Source: Streptomyces sp. CT34 (GTDB taxonomy: Bacteria; Actinomycetota; Actinomycetes; Streptomycetales; Streptomycetaceae). From it: a stretch of 64,000 nucleotides of DNA. This document shows positions 33,839 through 43,051 of this stretch, piece by piece. The DNA is taken from contig NZ_KN708638.1 of the NCBI RefSeq assembly GCF_000805335.1, forward strand, positions 7,906,000-7,969,999, read 5' to 3'. Positions within the stretch are counted from its first letter, which is position 1; each line of letters starts with the position of its first letter. The notes beneath the pieces are model-generated. The model searched no databases and had not been told where the DNA came from. It worked only from the letters and a program-made list of their open reading frames with translations. Made by a program: the position numbers and the translations under genes.

Positions 33839-35014
33839 ATGCACCTTCGCTCCGCGATACCGACCACCGCCACCGCCCTGGCCCTGCTGCTCGGCCTCTC
33901 CGGCGCGGGCGCCGCGACGGCAGCGCGGCCCGCGCCCGGGGACGGCCGCCCCGGCGACCTCGTGACCGCCGCCCCGACGTCCTTCCACCCGTTGCCCGGC
34001 CAGCCCACCCGGACCCGCGCCTGGCACATCACCTACCGCTCCACCACCGCCAAGGGCGCCCCCAACACCGTCTCCGGCACCGTCATCGTCCCCGACGACG
34101 GCAAGAAGGGTCCGCGCCCGCTCATCACCTACGCCGTCGGCACCGTCGGCCTCGCCGACTCCTGCGCCCCCTCGGCCGGCTTCCCCAAGGGCACCACCAT
34201 GGAGGCCAACCTCATCCAGCAGCTCACCCGCCGCGGCTGGGCGGTCGCGGTCACCGACTACGAGGGGCTGGGCACCCCCGGCGACCACACCTACACCGTG
34301 GGGCGTGCCGAGGGGCAGGCCGTCCTGGACGCGGCCCGCGCCGCCGAACGGCTCCCCCAGGCGGGCGCCGCCGGGGTCACCGAGGACTCCCCGGTCGGCA
34401 TCATGGGCTACTCCCAGGGCGGCCAGGCCAGCAGCTGGGCGGCCGAACTGCACCGTTCCTACGCGCCCGAGCTCAAGGTCAAGGGCACCGCGACCGGCGG
34501 CGTACCGGCCGATCTGCTCAAGGTCGCGGACGCCAACAACGGCAACATCGGCGCCGGGCTGATCCTGATGGCCGCCATCGGCCAGAACGCCGCCTTCCCG
34601 GAGCTGCACCTGGACCGCTACCTCAACGACGAGGGCCGGCACTACGTCGACTTCCTGCGCCACAACTGCGTCGTCCTCGACGTCGCCGCCGGCCTCTTCA
34701 AGAGGATCTCCGATGTGACCGTCAAGAACCCGCTGTACGAGCCGGACTGGCAGGCCCGGTTGCGGGAATCCACCCTCGGCACGCGCGCGCCGGACGCGCC
34801 GGTGTACCTCTACCACGGAACCGCCGACGAACTGATCCCGTACGGCGTCGGCAAGCAGTTGCGGGCCGACTGGTGCGCCAAGGGCGCCCAGGTGCAGTGG
34901 AGTTCGATCCCGCTGGGTGAGCATGTGGCCGGTGCGATCGTGGGCTCCGTACCGGCCGCCGACTGGCTCGCCGGCCGCTTCGCGGACAGGCCGGCGGGCG
35001 GCAACTGCGGCTGA
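33839..35014 (+). CDS. Secreted lipase/esterase (LIP family)
   Basis: Extracellular alpha/beta hydrolase of 391 residues resembling the fungal/actinobacterial secretory lipases. The Sec signal peptide is RSAIPTTATALALLLGLSGA with AATA cleavage near residue 30. The nucleophile elbow is GYSQGGQASSWA (about residue 185). The Asp probably lies in YLYHGTADELIPYG, and the His in SIPLGEHVAG. A Cys pair may stabilise the lid. The ATG at 33839 follows GGGAGAG. It is convergent with the Dyp peroxidase through a shared terminator. Triglyceride or ester scavenging is likely. Confidence 0.88.
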   Translation: MHLRSAIPTTATALALLLGLSGAGAATAARPAPGDGRPGDLVTAAPTSFHPLPGQPTRTRAWHITYRSTTAKGAPNTVSGTVIVPDDGKKGPRPLITYAVGTVGLADSCAPSAGFPKGTTMEANLIQQLTRRGWAVAVTDYEGLGTPGDHTYTVGRAEGQAVLDAARAAERLPQAGAAGVTEDSPVGIMGYSQGGQASSWAAELHRSYAPELKVKGTATGGVPADLLKVADANNGNIGAGLILMAAIGQNAAFPELHLDRYLNDEGRHYVDFLRHNCVVLDVAAGLFKRISDVTVKNPLYEPDWQARLRESTLGTRAPDAPVYLYHGTADELIPYGVGKQLRADWCAKGAQVQWSSIPLGEHVAGAIVGSVPAADWLAGRFADRPAGGNCG

Positions 35015-35046
35015 CCGGAACCGCCTTACGCACCCCGGACAACGCG

Positions 35047-35085
35047 CGCCCCGGGGCACCTCGTGAGCCGAGGCGCCCCGGGGCG
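35047..35085. terminator. Bidirectional terminator between lipase and Dyp peroxidase
   Basis: Long hairpin: CGCCCCGGGGC (35047-35057) pairs with GCCCCGGGGCG (35075-35085), extended by CCTCG/CGAGG inside. It is symmetrical, so it should stop both convergent transcripts. Confidence 0.75.
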
Positions 35086-35114
35086 TCTTCGCGCGGTGCG
35101 CGCCGTGCGCCGGG

Positions 35115-36416
35115 TCAGCCGTTGCGGGGCCGGGTGTCCCGCATCAGCCGGGATCCGAACCAGTCGTTCCGGTCCCGTACGCCGGGCAGCACGAAGAAGT
35201 AGCCGCCCCCGAACGGGGTGATGAAGCGGGACAGCGGCTCGTGCCGCAGCCGCCGCTGCACGGTGGCGAACTGCCGCTCCAGATTCTGCTGGTAGCCGAC
35301 GAAGACCAGCCCCAGGTTCATCCGGCCGTGCTCGTCGAACCCCTTGCTGTAGTTGTAACTCCGCCGCAGGAAACGGGAGTCGTCGGTGCCGCGGGTGCGC
35401 GGATTGGCCAGCCGGATGTGGGAGTCGAGCGGGATCTTCCTGCCGTCCGGGTCCTTTTCGTAGTACGGCGCGTCGCTCTCGTGCACACCGTCCAGCGGGG
35501 CGCCGCTCGCCTTGCGCCGCCCGAAGATCCCCTCCTGGCGGGACACCGGCAACCGCTCCCAGGAGTCCGTGTGGAAGCGGATCAGCCGCAGCGCCTGGTA
35601 GCTGCCGCCCACGGCCCACTCCGGCTCACCGCACCGCGGCGTCACCCAGAGCAGCCGGTCCACCTCCGCCGCCGAGTCGGTGTCCGGGTTGACGATCCCG
35701 TCCTTGAAGCCGAGGAAGTTGCGTGGTGAGCCCGACGGCCGCGACGGGTTCATGAACGCGTCCATCCGCCAGCGAGGCCGCAGCAGCCCCTCCGTCTCCC
35801 GGGCCACGTCGCGCAGCACGTGCACCACGGCGTCCGGGTGCTCCGCACAGATCTGCAGCGACAGGTCGCCGTGGCAGCGCGCCGGGTCCAGCCGGTCGTC
35901 GGGGAACGCCGGCATCGCCTTCAGGTGCCGCGGCTTGTGCCCGGCGAGCCCGAACCGGTCGTCGAACAGCGCCGCCCCCACGCCGAGGGTGACGGACAGC
36001 GAGTCCGGCGTGGGCCGTTCCGCCGCCACCTTCTCGTCCGCCGGCTTCACCCCGGCCCCCAGCACCCGGAACCGCTCGGTGAGCCGCTGGAACAGCTTCT
36101 CCAGGTCCGCGCGGCTCTGCCCCACGAAGTCGTAGGCGACGAACCCGGCGAACAACTGCTGCGGTGTCACGATGCCGGCCTGGTGCAGGCCGTGGAACGA
36201 CACCCGGTCCGGCGGCAGCCGCCGGCCGTCGTCCGACGTGCCGTTCGGGGCGGGGGCCACGGCCTGTGCCGACCGGCCCGCCGGTACCGCGGCGGCCCCG
36301 CCCGCCCGCCCCCCCGAGGCCGCCGTCCCCGCGAACCCCGCCGCACACCTGAGGAAGTCCCGGCGCCCGTCGTCCCGCGCCGGGCCCCGCTCTTCGCCGG
36401 TCCGCTCACGTCTCAT
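35115..36416 (-). CDS. Tat-exported Dyp-type heme peroxidase (EfeB-like)
   Basis: Heme peroxidase exported folded. Of 433 residues, the N-terminus has a twin-arginine signal (RRDFLRCAAGFAGTAA) with an Ala-rich h-region. The Dyp fold has the diagnostic distal motif NFLGFKDGIVNP (catalytic Asp) and the proximal heme-ligand region DSHIRLANPRTRG. FLRRSYNYSKGFDEHG and GLVFVGYQQN are typical of the EfeB/DypA class. The ATG at 36416 places the twin Arg about 18 residues in; an upstream in-frame start is possible. No efeU/efeO iron-transport genes adjoin, so dye or phenol peroxidation in the envelope is as likely as heme-iron release. Confidence 0.92.
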   Translation of the reverse strand: MRRERTGEERGPARDDGRRDFLRCAAGFAGTAASGGRAGGAAAVPAGRSAQAVAPAPNGTSDDGRRLPPDRVSFHGLHQAGIVTPQQLFAGFVAYDFVGQSRADLEKLFQRLTERFRVLGAGVKPADEKVAAERPTPDSLSVTLGVGAALFDDRFGLAGHKPRHLKAMPAFPDDRLDPARCHGDLSLQICAEHPDAVVHVLRDVARETEGLLRPRWRMDAFMNPSRPSGSPRNFLGFKDGIVNPDTDSAAEVDRLLWVTPRCGEPEWAVGGSYQALRLIRFHTDSWERLPVSRQEGIFGRRKASGAPLDGVHESDAPYYEKDPDGRKIPLDSHIRLANPRTRGTDDSRFLRRSYNYSKGFDEHGRMNLGLVFVGYQQNLERQFATVQRRLRHEPLSRFITPFGGGYFFVLPGVRDRNDWFGSRLMRDTRPRNG

Positions 36417-36622
36417 CGTCCCGCCGTCTCCACTTCGTGATCCGCTGCCGCTGTACGTGCCCATACCTGCGCGCGATCCTGACCGCCCGCCGTGCGTGCC
36501 CGGCGCTCAACACGGCCGGGGCCGCCGGAATCACGCCTGGGGCCCCGTCCGGCCGCCCGAACGGCGCACACCGCGCCCGCTCCCGCGCGACACCGTCCGC
36601 CCCCGCTCCTAGCGTCGGCCGT

Positions 36623-36844
36623 GTGACCCGTCCGACCGATGACCCGTCGGAGATCCGGTTCCGGATCGTCCGGGGCCACGCCGAGCCCGAGGAACTCGCC
36701 GCTCTGACCGTCGTCCTGTGCGCCCAGCTCGCCGGCGCCCGGTCCGCGCCGAACGAGGTTCCCGACCACGGGCTCACCGCGCTCCGGCTGCGCAACCACA
36801 GCGCCCGGTTGTCCTGCTGGGCGGGGTGCTGGGTCTGCGGCTGA
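36623..36844 (+). CDS. Acyl-CoA carboxylase epsilon-subunit-like protein
   Basis: A 73-residue protein, TRPTDDPSEIRFRIVRGHAE, then EPEELAALTVVLCAQLA, the usual N-terminal pattern of the small epsilon subunits that stabilise actinobacterial acetyl/propionyl-CoA carboxylase. The C-terminus ends with NHSARLSCWAGCWVCG, containing the Trp residues typical of the family. The start is one of two overlapping GTGs (36621/36623); the in-frame one is used. No carboxylase alpha or beta gene adjoins, so it is an orphan subunit. It is divergent from the Dyp gene and convergent with the MFS remnant. Confidence 0.65.
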   Translation: MTRPTDDPSEIRFRIVRGHAEPEELAALTVVLCAQLAGARSAPNEVPDHGLTALRLRNHSARLSCWAGCWVCG

Positions 36845-36864
36845 CCCGGGGTCCGGACCACCGG

Positions 36865-37974
36865 CTACCGGAGGGCGGCGCGTGCCCCGACGGCCCCAGG
36901 GACGTACCGCGCCGCCAGCCCGGCCGCGGCCAGGAAGCCGGCCGCGCCGGCGAGCACCGCGGTGTGCAGCCCCGGGACGAGCCCGGCGGCGGTCAGCGTC
37001 CCGAACACGGCGACACCGAGGACGCTGCCCAGTTGGCGGGCGGCGTTGAAGACCGCAGCGGCGGCACCGCTCCGCTCACCGGGCGCCGCCTCCATCACGG
37101 CCGCGGTGGACGCCGGCATGGTCAGCGCGGTACCGAACCCGGCGGCGGCCATCGGTGCCACCAGCGCGGGATACGGCGTATCGGGGCCCGCGCACAGCCA
37201 GCCGGCCAGGCCCGCCGCGCCGATGGCCAGGCCCGCCACCATCGGGGGCCGCGGACCCGTCCGGGCCGTCAGGCGCCCGCCCAGCGCGGAGCCGGCGGCC
37301 ACCGGGCCGACGGCCGGCAGCAGCGCGAAGCCGGTGCGCAGCGCGCTGTAGTGGTGGACCTGCTGGAAGTACAGCGGGGCGAGGAACAGCAGCCCGTAGA
37401 AACCGGTGTTGAGCAGCACGCCGATGACGGCGGAGGCGGCGAACGCCCGGTTGCGGAAGAGGTTCGGCGGCAGCATGGGCGCGGCCGAGCGCCGCTCCAG
37501 GAGCAGGAAGGCGGCCGACCCGAGGACCGTGACGGCGAACGCGCCGAGCACGGCGGGGTGGGCCCAGCCCAGGGCACCGGCCTCGATGCAGCCGGTGGCC
37601 AGTGCCGCCACGCTCACCGCCGCCGCGGTCTGCGCCCGGAGGTCCAGACCGGTCCGGGCCGAGGCGGCGGGGGAGCGGGGTATGCACCGCAGCGTCAGCA
37701 GCAGCGCGGCGAGCCCCACGGGCAGGTTGACGAAGAACACCGAGCGCCAGCCGAGCGCGGTGACCAGCACCCCGCCGAGCACCGGCCCGGCCCCGGCACC
37801 GAGACCGGCGACCATGCCCCAGACGCCGAAGGCACGGGCGCGGGACGCCGGGTCGGGACGGGCCGCCCGCAGCAGCGCGAGCGAGGCGGGCACCAGCAGC
37901 GCGGCACCGACCCCCTGCACCAGCCGGGCCAGGACCAGCACCGCGACCGTCGGCGCGAGGGCGCACCCGGCCGC
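36865..37974 (-). pseudogene. MFS drug-exporter gene truncated at its 5' end
   Basis: The minus-strand frame encodes a DHA2-type efflux protein from CALAPTVAVLVLARLVQG (end of helix 3/helix 4) to the normal C-terminus, about 370 residues. The first three helices, the start codon and the promoter are missing: upstream of about 37974 the frame turns into the antisense of an ArsR-type gene. Conserved blocks such as GWRSVFFVNLPVGLAALLL and GAALLVPASLALL are intact, so the truncation looks recent. A GTG at 37941 could restart a shortened protein but would lack essential helices. Confidence 0.8.
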
Positions 37975-37976
37975 GC

Positions 37977-38189
37977 CGCCGCGCCTCGGTCCGCTACTGC
38001 GTGGACTGGGCCGAACAGCGCCACCACCTGGCGGGGGCCCTCGGCGCCGCGGTCACCGCCCGGATGTTCGCCCTGGACTGGCTGCGCCACGGCACGTACC
38101 GCCGGGTCGTCCGGCTCACGGACGCCGGCCGGGACGGCCTCGTGACGACCTTCGGCGTTCCGCCCGACCGGCTCGGCCGGGGCGCCTAG
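37977..38189 (+). pseudogene. ArsR-type regulator gene truncated at its 5' end
   Basis: The plus-strand frame RASVRYCVDWAEQRHHLAG, continuing GALGAAVTARMFALDWLR, ending in RLTDAGRDGLVTTFGV, is the characteristic C-terminal third of a class of actinobacterial ArsR-like winged-helix regulators. The DNA-binding domain and start are absent. It directly abuts the truncated MFS gene on the other strand, so one deletion removed the shared promoter and both N-terminal regions of a divergent regulator-exporter pair. Confidence 0.75.
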
Positions 38190-38292
38190 CTCCCATCCGC
38201 CCCCTTCCTCACCCGCTCCGGCCGCACCGTGTCACGAACACGTCGAGTAGGGTCCTGACCAGCCGGAACAGTGAGTCGAGGAGGCCGTTTTC

Positions 38293-39927
38293 GTGACGGA
38301 TCGTCAAGTGCCGGAGGAATCCGGCGGAAGCGGCGCACCGGACGTACGGGTGCAGGAGCGCCGGCTGCACCGGGACCTGGGGTTCTGGGGGCTGACCGGG
38401 ATCGGCTTCTCCAACATCGTCGGCTCCGGCTGGCTGTTCGCCGCCCTGTACGCCGCGCAGACCGCCGGACCCGCCGCCCTGCTGTCCTGGGTGGCGGCCG
38501 GCCTGCTGTGCGGGCTGGTCGCACTGGTGATGATCGAGCTGGGCGCGTCCCGGCCGGAGGGCGGCGGTACGGTCCGCTGGCCGCTGTACGCCAGCGGCCG
38601 GCTGGTCGGCACCCTCGTCGGCTGGTCGGTGCTGCTGTCGGTCGGCGGTACCGCCGCCGAGATCAGCGCGATCATGCAGTACACCGCGCACTACCTGCCG
38701 GGCCTGTACAACGGCCACACCCTCACCGCCTCCGGGCTGGCCCTGGCCGCCGGCCTCAGTGTGCTGCTGACCGCGCTGAACTGGTTCGCGGTGCGGCTGT
38801 TCGCCCGGCTGAACACCCTGGTCTCGGTGTTCAAGATCGCCGTCCCGGTCCTCACCGTGCTCGCCCTGATCGCCTCCGGCTGGCACTCCGGGCGCCTGAC
38901 GGACCACGGCGGATTCGCCCCGTACGGCTATGTCGCCTGCCTGACCGCGCTGGCCGGCGGCGGCATCGTCTACTCGGTCAACGGCTTCCAGGCCCCGCTG
39001 GACTTCTCCGGCGAGACCCGCAACCCCCGCCGCACCATCCCGTGGGCCGTCCTCGCCGGCATCGGCCTGGCCGTGCTGATGTACCTGGCGCTGCAACTGG
39101 CCTTCCTGTTCACCGTTCCCGAGAACCTGCTCGGCGGCGGCTGGAAGGGCGTCTCCTTCGACTCGCCCTTCGGACAGCTGGCGCTGATCCTCAACCTGCA
39201 CTGGCTGTCCAGCCTGCTCTACGCCGACGCGGTGCTCTCGCCCGGCGGCTCGGCGTACGTGGGCGTGGCCATCGACGCCCGGCACACCTACGCGCTGGCC
39301 AAGAACGGCACGATTCCCCGCTACTTCATGAAGGTCGACGAGCGCTTCGGCGTGCCCCGCCGGGCGTTGGCGGTCAACCTCGTCGTCATCGTGCTGTTCC
39401 TGCTGCCGTTCGGCGGCTGGCAGGACATCGTGAGCGTGATGGGCGACATGTACCTGCTGATCTACGCCGCCTCCGCGGTCGCCGTCGCGGTCTTCCGCGC
39501 CGAGCCGGGCGGTCGCACGGCCGGGTGGGTGCCGGGCCTGCGCTGGATCGCGCCGGTCAGCTTCGTGGTGGCGAGCGAGTTCGTCTACTGGTCGGGCTGG
39601 CACGATCTGCGGCTGGCGCTGCCGCTGGTGCTCGCCGGACTGCTGGTCTTCCTGCTGATGCGGCGGCCCGGTGCGGAGGCGGCGGAGAGCGACGGAGCCG
39701 GGCCGCGCCGCCCGCTGGGCGCCGAACTGCGCACCGGCGCCTGGCTGGTGGTCTATCTCCTCGCCCTGACGCTGCTGTCCTGGCTGGGCACCTTCAAGGG
39801 GTCCGGGCGGCTGCCCGCCCCCTACGACTCGCTCACCGTGGCCGCCGTCGCGCTGGCCGTCTTCTTCTGGGCCGTACGGTCGGGCGTCGGCCAGCTGACG
39901 GCGTCCCGGCCGGCCGCTGCCGTGTGA
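38293..39927 (+). CDS. APC-family amino-acid permease
   Basis: Inner-membrane secondary transporter of 544 residues with twelve or more predicted helices. It begins with a short acidic N-tail; helix 1 has the APC signature GFWGLTGIGFSNIVGSGWLF, and GASRPEGGGTVRW lies at the start of helix 3. ETRNPRRTIPWAVLAG is the conserved loop. The tail after the last helices is long. A GTG start follows GAGGAGG. Substrate unknown; aspartate/glutamate- or polyamine-type APC transporters are the nearest in general character. It is an individual transcription unit. Confidence 0.88.
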   Translation: MTDRQVPEESGGSGAPDVRVQERRLHRDLGFWGLTGIGFSNIVGSGWLFAALYAAQTAGPAALLSWVAAGLLCGLVALVMIELGASRPEGGGTVRWPLYASGRLVGTLVGWSVLLSVGGTAAEISAIMQYTAHYLPGLYNGHTLTASGLALAAGLSVLLTALNWFAVRLFARLNTLVSVFKIAVPVLTVLALIASGWHSGRLTDHGGFAPYGYVACLTALAGGGIVYSVNGFQAPLDFSGETRNPRRTIPWAVLAGIGLAVLMYLALQLAFLFTVPENLLGGGWKGVSFDSPFGQLALILNLHWLSSLLYADAVLSPGGSAYVGVAIDARHTYALAKNGTIPRYFMKVDERFGVPRRALAVNLVVIVLFLLPFGGWQDIVSVMGDMYLLIYAASAVAVAVFRAEPGGRTAGWVPGLRWIAPVSFVVASEFVYWSGWHDLRLALPLVLAGLLVFLLMRRPGAEAAESDGAGPRRPLGAELRTGAWLVVYLLALTLLSWLGTFKGSGRLPAPYDSLTVAAVALAVFFWAVRSGVGQLTASRPAAAV

Positions 39928-39985
39928 CGGCCGCGGCGACCCGGGCCGTCAAGCGGATGCCGGACCCCCGAAATATGATGAAGCC

Positions 39986-40819
39986 ATGCTTCGGCGTCGT
40001 CCTCCACGGTCGGCGAGCGCCGACGATCTGTTGACCACGCTCGGGCGGCTGACCGCCCAGGCGCGGGAGGGCGCGGAACTCCAGCGGGCCCGGGTCGAGC
40101 TCGCCGAGGCGCTGCAGCGCGAGATGCTGCCGGGCGCGCTGCCCGAGCTTCCCGGACTGCGCACCGCCGCCACCTACGCCCCCGCCCGGCACGGCCTGGC
40201 CATCGGGGGCGACTGGTACGACGGCTTCCGGCTGCCGGACGGCTCGCTGGCGTTCTCGGTGGGCGATGTGCAGGGCCACGACGTCGAGGCGGCGGCCTTC
40301 ATGGGCCAGATCCGGATCGGGCTGCGCGCGGTGGCCGCGCACGCCGCCGATCCCGGCGAGGTGCTCAGCCGGGCCAACGACCTGCTGCTCTCCGTGGACT
40401 GCGAACTCTTCGCCACCTGCACCTTCGTCCGCTTCGACCCGGTCCGCTGGGAGCTCACCAGCGCCCGCGCCGGGCACATACCCGGCGTCTGGGCCACCAC
40501 CGACGACCGCCACGGCGTGACCGACGATCCCGGCGGCATCCCGCTGGGCATCCTGCCGGGGGAGCGGTACCCGGTCACCCGGCGGCGGCTGACCACGGCG
40601 GGCGCGTTCGTGCTGCTCACCGACGGGGTCGTCGAGGGGCCCTGCTTCCCCATCGAGGCCGGACTGGCGCAGGTGACCCGGCTGGTCAGCGCCAAGGCCG
40701 GGGACCATCCCGCCGACGTCGCCGACGCGGTGATGTGCGTCGCCGAGCTGACCGGGCACACCGACGACGCCGCGGTCATCGTGCTGCGCTTCGACGCCGC
40801 GGACGGCAGGGCCGGGTGA
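39986..40819 (+). CDS. SpoIIE-type PP2C serine/threonine phosphatase
   Basis: A 277-residue protein: a short coiled-coil N-terminus (AREGAELQRARVELAEALQ) leading into a SpoIIE/PP2C domain (about 45-270). Metal-binding Asp lie in LAIGGDWYDGF, FSVGDVQGHDVEAA, VLLTDGVVEG and HTDDAAVIVL. It lacks sensor domains of its own. It is 54 bp before the MASE1 gene on the same strand, so the two may act as a split sensor-phosphatase. Such proteins dephosphorylate anti-anti-sigma factors, feeding SigB-type stress or differentiation control (family knowledge). Confidence 0.87.
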   Translation: MLRRRPPRSASADDLLTTLGRLTAQAREGAELQRARVELAEALQREMLPGALPELPGLRTAATYAPARHGLAIGGDWYDGFRLPDGSLAFSVGDVQGHDVEAAAFMGQIRIGLRAVAAHAADPGEVLSRANDLLLSVDCELFATCTFVRFDPVRWELTSARAGHIPGVWATTDDRHGVTDDPGGIPLGILPGERYPVTRRRLTTAGAFVLLTDGVVEGPCFPIEAGLAQVTRLVSAKAGDHPADVADAVMCVAELTGHTDDAAVIVLRFDAADGRAG

Positions 40820-40873
40820 AGCAGGCGTCGGGCGCGCGTGTCGCGGCCGGCGCCCGGCCACCGGCGTTGTCTG

Positions 40874-41869
40874 ATGGCAGACGTGGTACGCACCGGGGAA
40901 CTCCGTCGGCCGGCAGCGGCAGCCCTGGCGAACCTCGTACTCGCCGGCGTCTACTGGGCGTCCGCGAAGGTCGGCCTGCTGGAGCAAGTCGTGGTCGCGG
41001 GTGCGGTGGTGACGCCCCTGTGGCCGCCCACCGGCATCGCGCTGAGCTGCCTGCTCCTGCTGGGCCTGTGGATGTGGCCGGGCATCGCCCTCGGCACTCT
41101 CCTGGTCATCTCCACGCTCACCAGGCTGGACTTCTCCGGCATCGGCGTGGTGGCCGGCAACACCCTCGCCCCGGTCTGCGCCTGCCTGATGCTGCGGCGG
41201 GTCGGCTTCCGCACCGAACTGGACCGGCTGCGCGACGGCGTCGCCCTGGTGTCCCTCGGCGCCTTCGCCGCGATGGTGATCAGCGCGACACTGGGCAGCG
41301 GTACCCAGGTGCTCACCGGCGCACTGCCGACCGGCGACTTCTGGCGTACCTGGTCGGCCTGGTGGGTGGGCGACGCGATGGGCGTCCTCGTCGTCGCGCC
41401 GCTGCTGCTCGCCCTCCGTACGGTCCGGCCGCCCCGGCACATCCCCCTCTACCGCTGGGCCGAGGCGGCGGCGCTGCTGGCCGGCACGGTCGTGGTCTCG
41501 CTGCTGGTGACCCGCAGCCCGCTGTCCCTGCTCTTCCTGGTCTTCCCGATGATCGTGTGGGCGGCGCTGCGGTTCCAGCTGGTGGGAGCGGCGCCCTGCG
41601 TGCTGGTGCTGTCGGTCTTCGCGATCCACGCGGCGACCGGCCGCCGCGGACCGTTCGCCGGTCACAGCCTGTTGGAGGCGATGGTCAACCTCCAGGCCCT
41701 CAACGCGTCCGCCGCGCTCACCGCGCTGCTGCTGTCGGCGATCGTCACCGAGCAGAACACCATCCGGCGGAAGATCGAGCAGGCGTGCACGGAACTGGCC
41801 GAGGTCGTCGACCGGCTCGCACCGGGGGAGAGCAGGCACCGCTGGCCGCCCGGCGGCGAGCCGGGGTGA
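40874..41869 (+). CDS. Stand-alone MASE1 membrane sensor protein
   Basis: A 331-residue integral membrane protein with about eight helices of the MASE1 sensor domain (VTPLWPPTGIALSCLLLLGL; helix 2-3 and WSAWWVGDAMGVLVVAPLLL). MASE1 normally sits in front of histidine-kinase, GGDEF or phosphatase output domains; here only a ~40-residue cytoplasmic tail with a helix follows (EQNTIRRKIEQACTELAEV). The likely partner is the SpoIIE phosphatase encoded just upstream. The ATG at 40874 was chosen as the closest to the first helix. Confidence 0.82.
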   Translation: MADVVRTGELRRPAAAALANLVLAGVYWASAKVGLLEQVVVAGAVVTPLWPPTGIALSCLLLLGLWMWPGIALGTLLVISTLTRLDFSGIGVVAGNTLAPVCACLMLRRVGFRTELDRLRDGVALVSLGAFAAMVISATLGSGTQVLTGALPTGDFWRTWSAWWVGDAMGVLVVAPLLLALRTVRPPRHIPLYRWAEAAALLAGTVVVSLLVTRSPLSLLFLVFPMIVWAALRFQLVGAAPCVLVLSVFAIHAATGRRGPFAGHSLLEAMVNLQALNASAALTALLLSAIVTEQNTIRRKIEQACTELAEVVDRLAPGESRHRWPPGGEPG

Positions 41870-41887
41870 CCGGGTGACCGGCGCGGC

Positions 41888-42949
41888 TCAGCCGCCCAGC
41901 AGCTCCCCCAGGTCGTAGCCCACCGGCTCCTCCAGCTGGGCGTAGGTGCAGCTCTGCGGTGTGCGGTCGGGCCGCCAGTGCCGGAACCGGGCGGTGTGCC
42001 GGAACCGGCTGCCCTCCATGTGGTCGTAGGCCACCTCGCACACCAGCTCCGGGCGCAGCGGCACCCACGACAGGTCCTTGCCGCCGCTCCACCGGCTCCG
42101 CCCCCCCGGCATCCGCCGGGACGCGTGCGCCGCCTCGTCGGCCCAGTCGCCCCAGGGGTGGCCGGACACGTCGTCCATCCGCAGCGGCGCCAGCTCCTCG
42201 ACGAGCCGGCGCCGCTCGGCCATGGGGAACGCGGCGCACACCCCGACGTGCTGGAGGTGCCCCGCGTCGTCGTGCAGCCCCAGCAGCAGCGAGCCGACCA
42301 CCGGCCCGCTCTTGTGCAGCCGGTAGCCGGCCACGACGCAGTCCGCGGTCCGGGCATGCTTGACCTTGAACATCACGCGGTCGCCGGGCCGGTACGGCAG
42401 GTCCAGCGGCTTGGCGATCACCCCGTCCAGCCCCGCCCCCTCGAACTGCGCGAACCACCGGGTGGCCACGTCCCGGTCGAGGGTCGCCGGCGCGGTGTGC
42501 AACGGCGGCCGGGCCGGTCGCAGCGCCTCGACCAGGGCCTCCCGGCGGGCCGTCTGCGGCTCGTCCAGCAGCGCGGCGGAGCCGAGCGCCAGCAGGTCGA
42601 AGGCGACGAGCGAGGCGGGCGTACGCGAGGCGAGCGTACGGACCCGGGAGTCCGCCGGGTGAATGCGCTCCAGCAACTCCTCGAAGTGCAGCCGGCCGTC
42701 ATGGGCGATGACGATCTCGCCGTCGAGCACGCAGCGCGGCGGCAGTTCCTCCCGTACGGCGTGGATCACCTCGGGGAAGTAGCGGCTGAGCGACTTCGTC
42801 GTCCGGCTGGCGATCTCCACCTCGTCGCCGTCCCGGAAGACGATGACCCGGAACCCGTCCCACTTCGCCTCGTACTGCATACCGGCGGGGATCTCCGCCA
42901 CCGACTTCGCGAGCATCGGGGAGACCGGGGGCATCACGGGCAGGTCCAT
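41888..42949 (-). CDS. ATP-dependent DNA ligase, LigD/LigC-like ligase domain
   Basis: Nick-sealing ligase of 353 residues. The AMP-accepting Lys29 lies in motif I EAKWDGFR, motif III is SLVAFDLLAL, motif IV GLDGVIAKP and motif V VMFKVKH; a C-terminal OB fold follows. Only the ligase part is present; the polymerase and phosphoesterase modules of fused LigD are not attached. The polymerase part is encoded divergently 102 bp away, so the gene pair represents a split non-homologous end-joining system. No ku gene is in the window. Confidence 0.93.
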   Translation of the reverse strand: MDLPVMPPVSPMLAKSVAEIPAGMQYEAKWDGFRVIVFRDGDEVEIASRTTKSLSRYFPEVIHAVREELPPRCVLDGEIVIAHDGRLHFEELLERIHPADSRVRTLASRTPASLVAFDLLALGSAALLDEPQTARREALVEALRPARPPLHTAPATLDRDVATRWFAQFEGAGLDGVIAKPLDLPYRPGDRVMFKVKHARTADCVVAGYRLHKSGPVVGSLLLGLHDDAGHLQHVGVCAAFPMAERRRLVEELAPLRMDDVSGHPWGDWADEAAHASRRMPGGRSRWSGGKDLSWVPLRPELVCEVAYDHMEGSRFRHTARFRHWRPDRTPQSCTYAQLEEPVGYDLGELLGG

Positions 42950-43051
42950 GCTCCCGATCCTGAGGGCAGACCGCCGCGTACGCCTGCCGGGGACGGCCGG
43001 GCGACCGCCGCCCGGCGCGCGGCGCGCCGGTACGGAACCTAGCGTGGAGGC

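Noticed and set aside
36437..36622. N-terminal extension of the epsilon-subunit-like protein
   Set aside because: The extra residues are Arg/Pro/Ala-rich and unlike the family; the GTG at 36623 starts at the conserved region.
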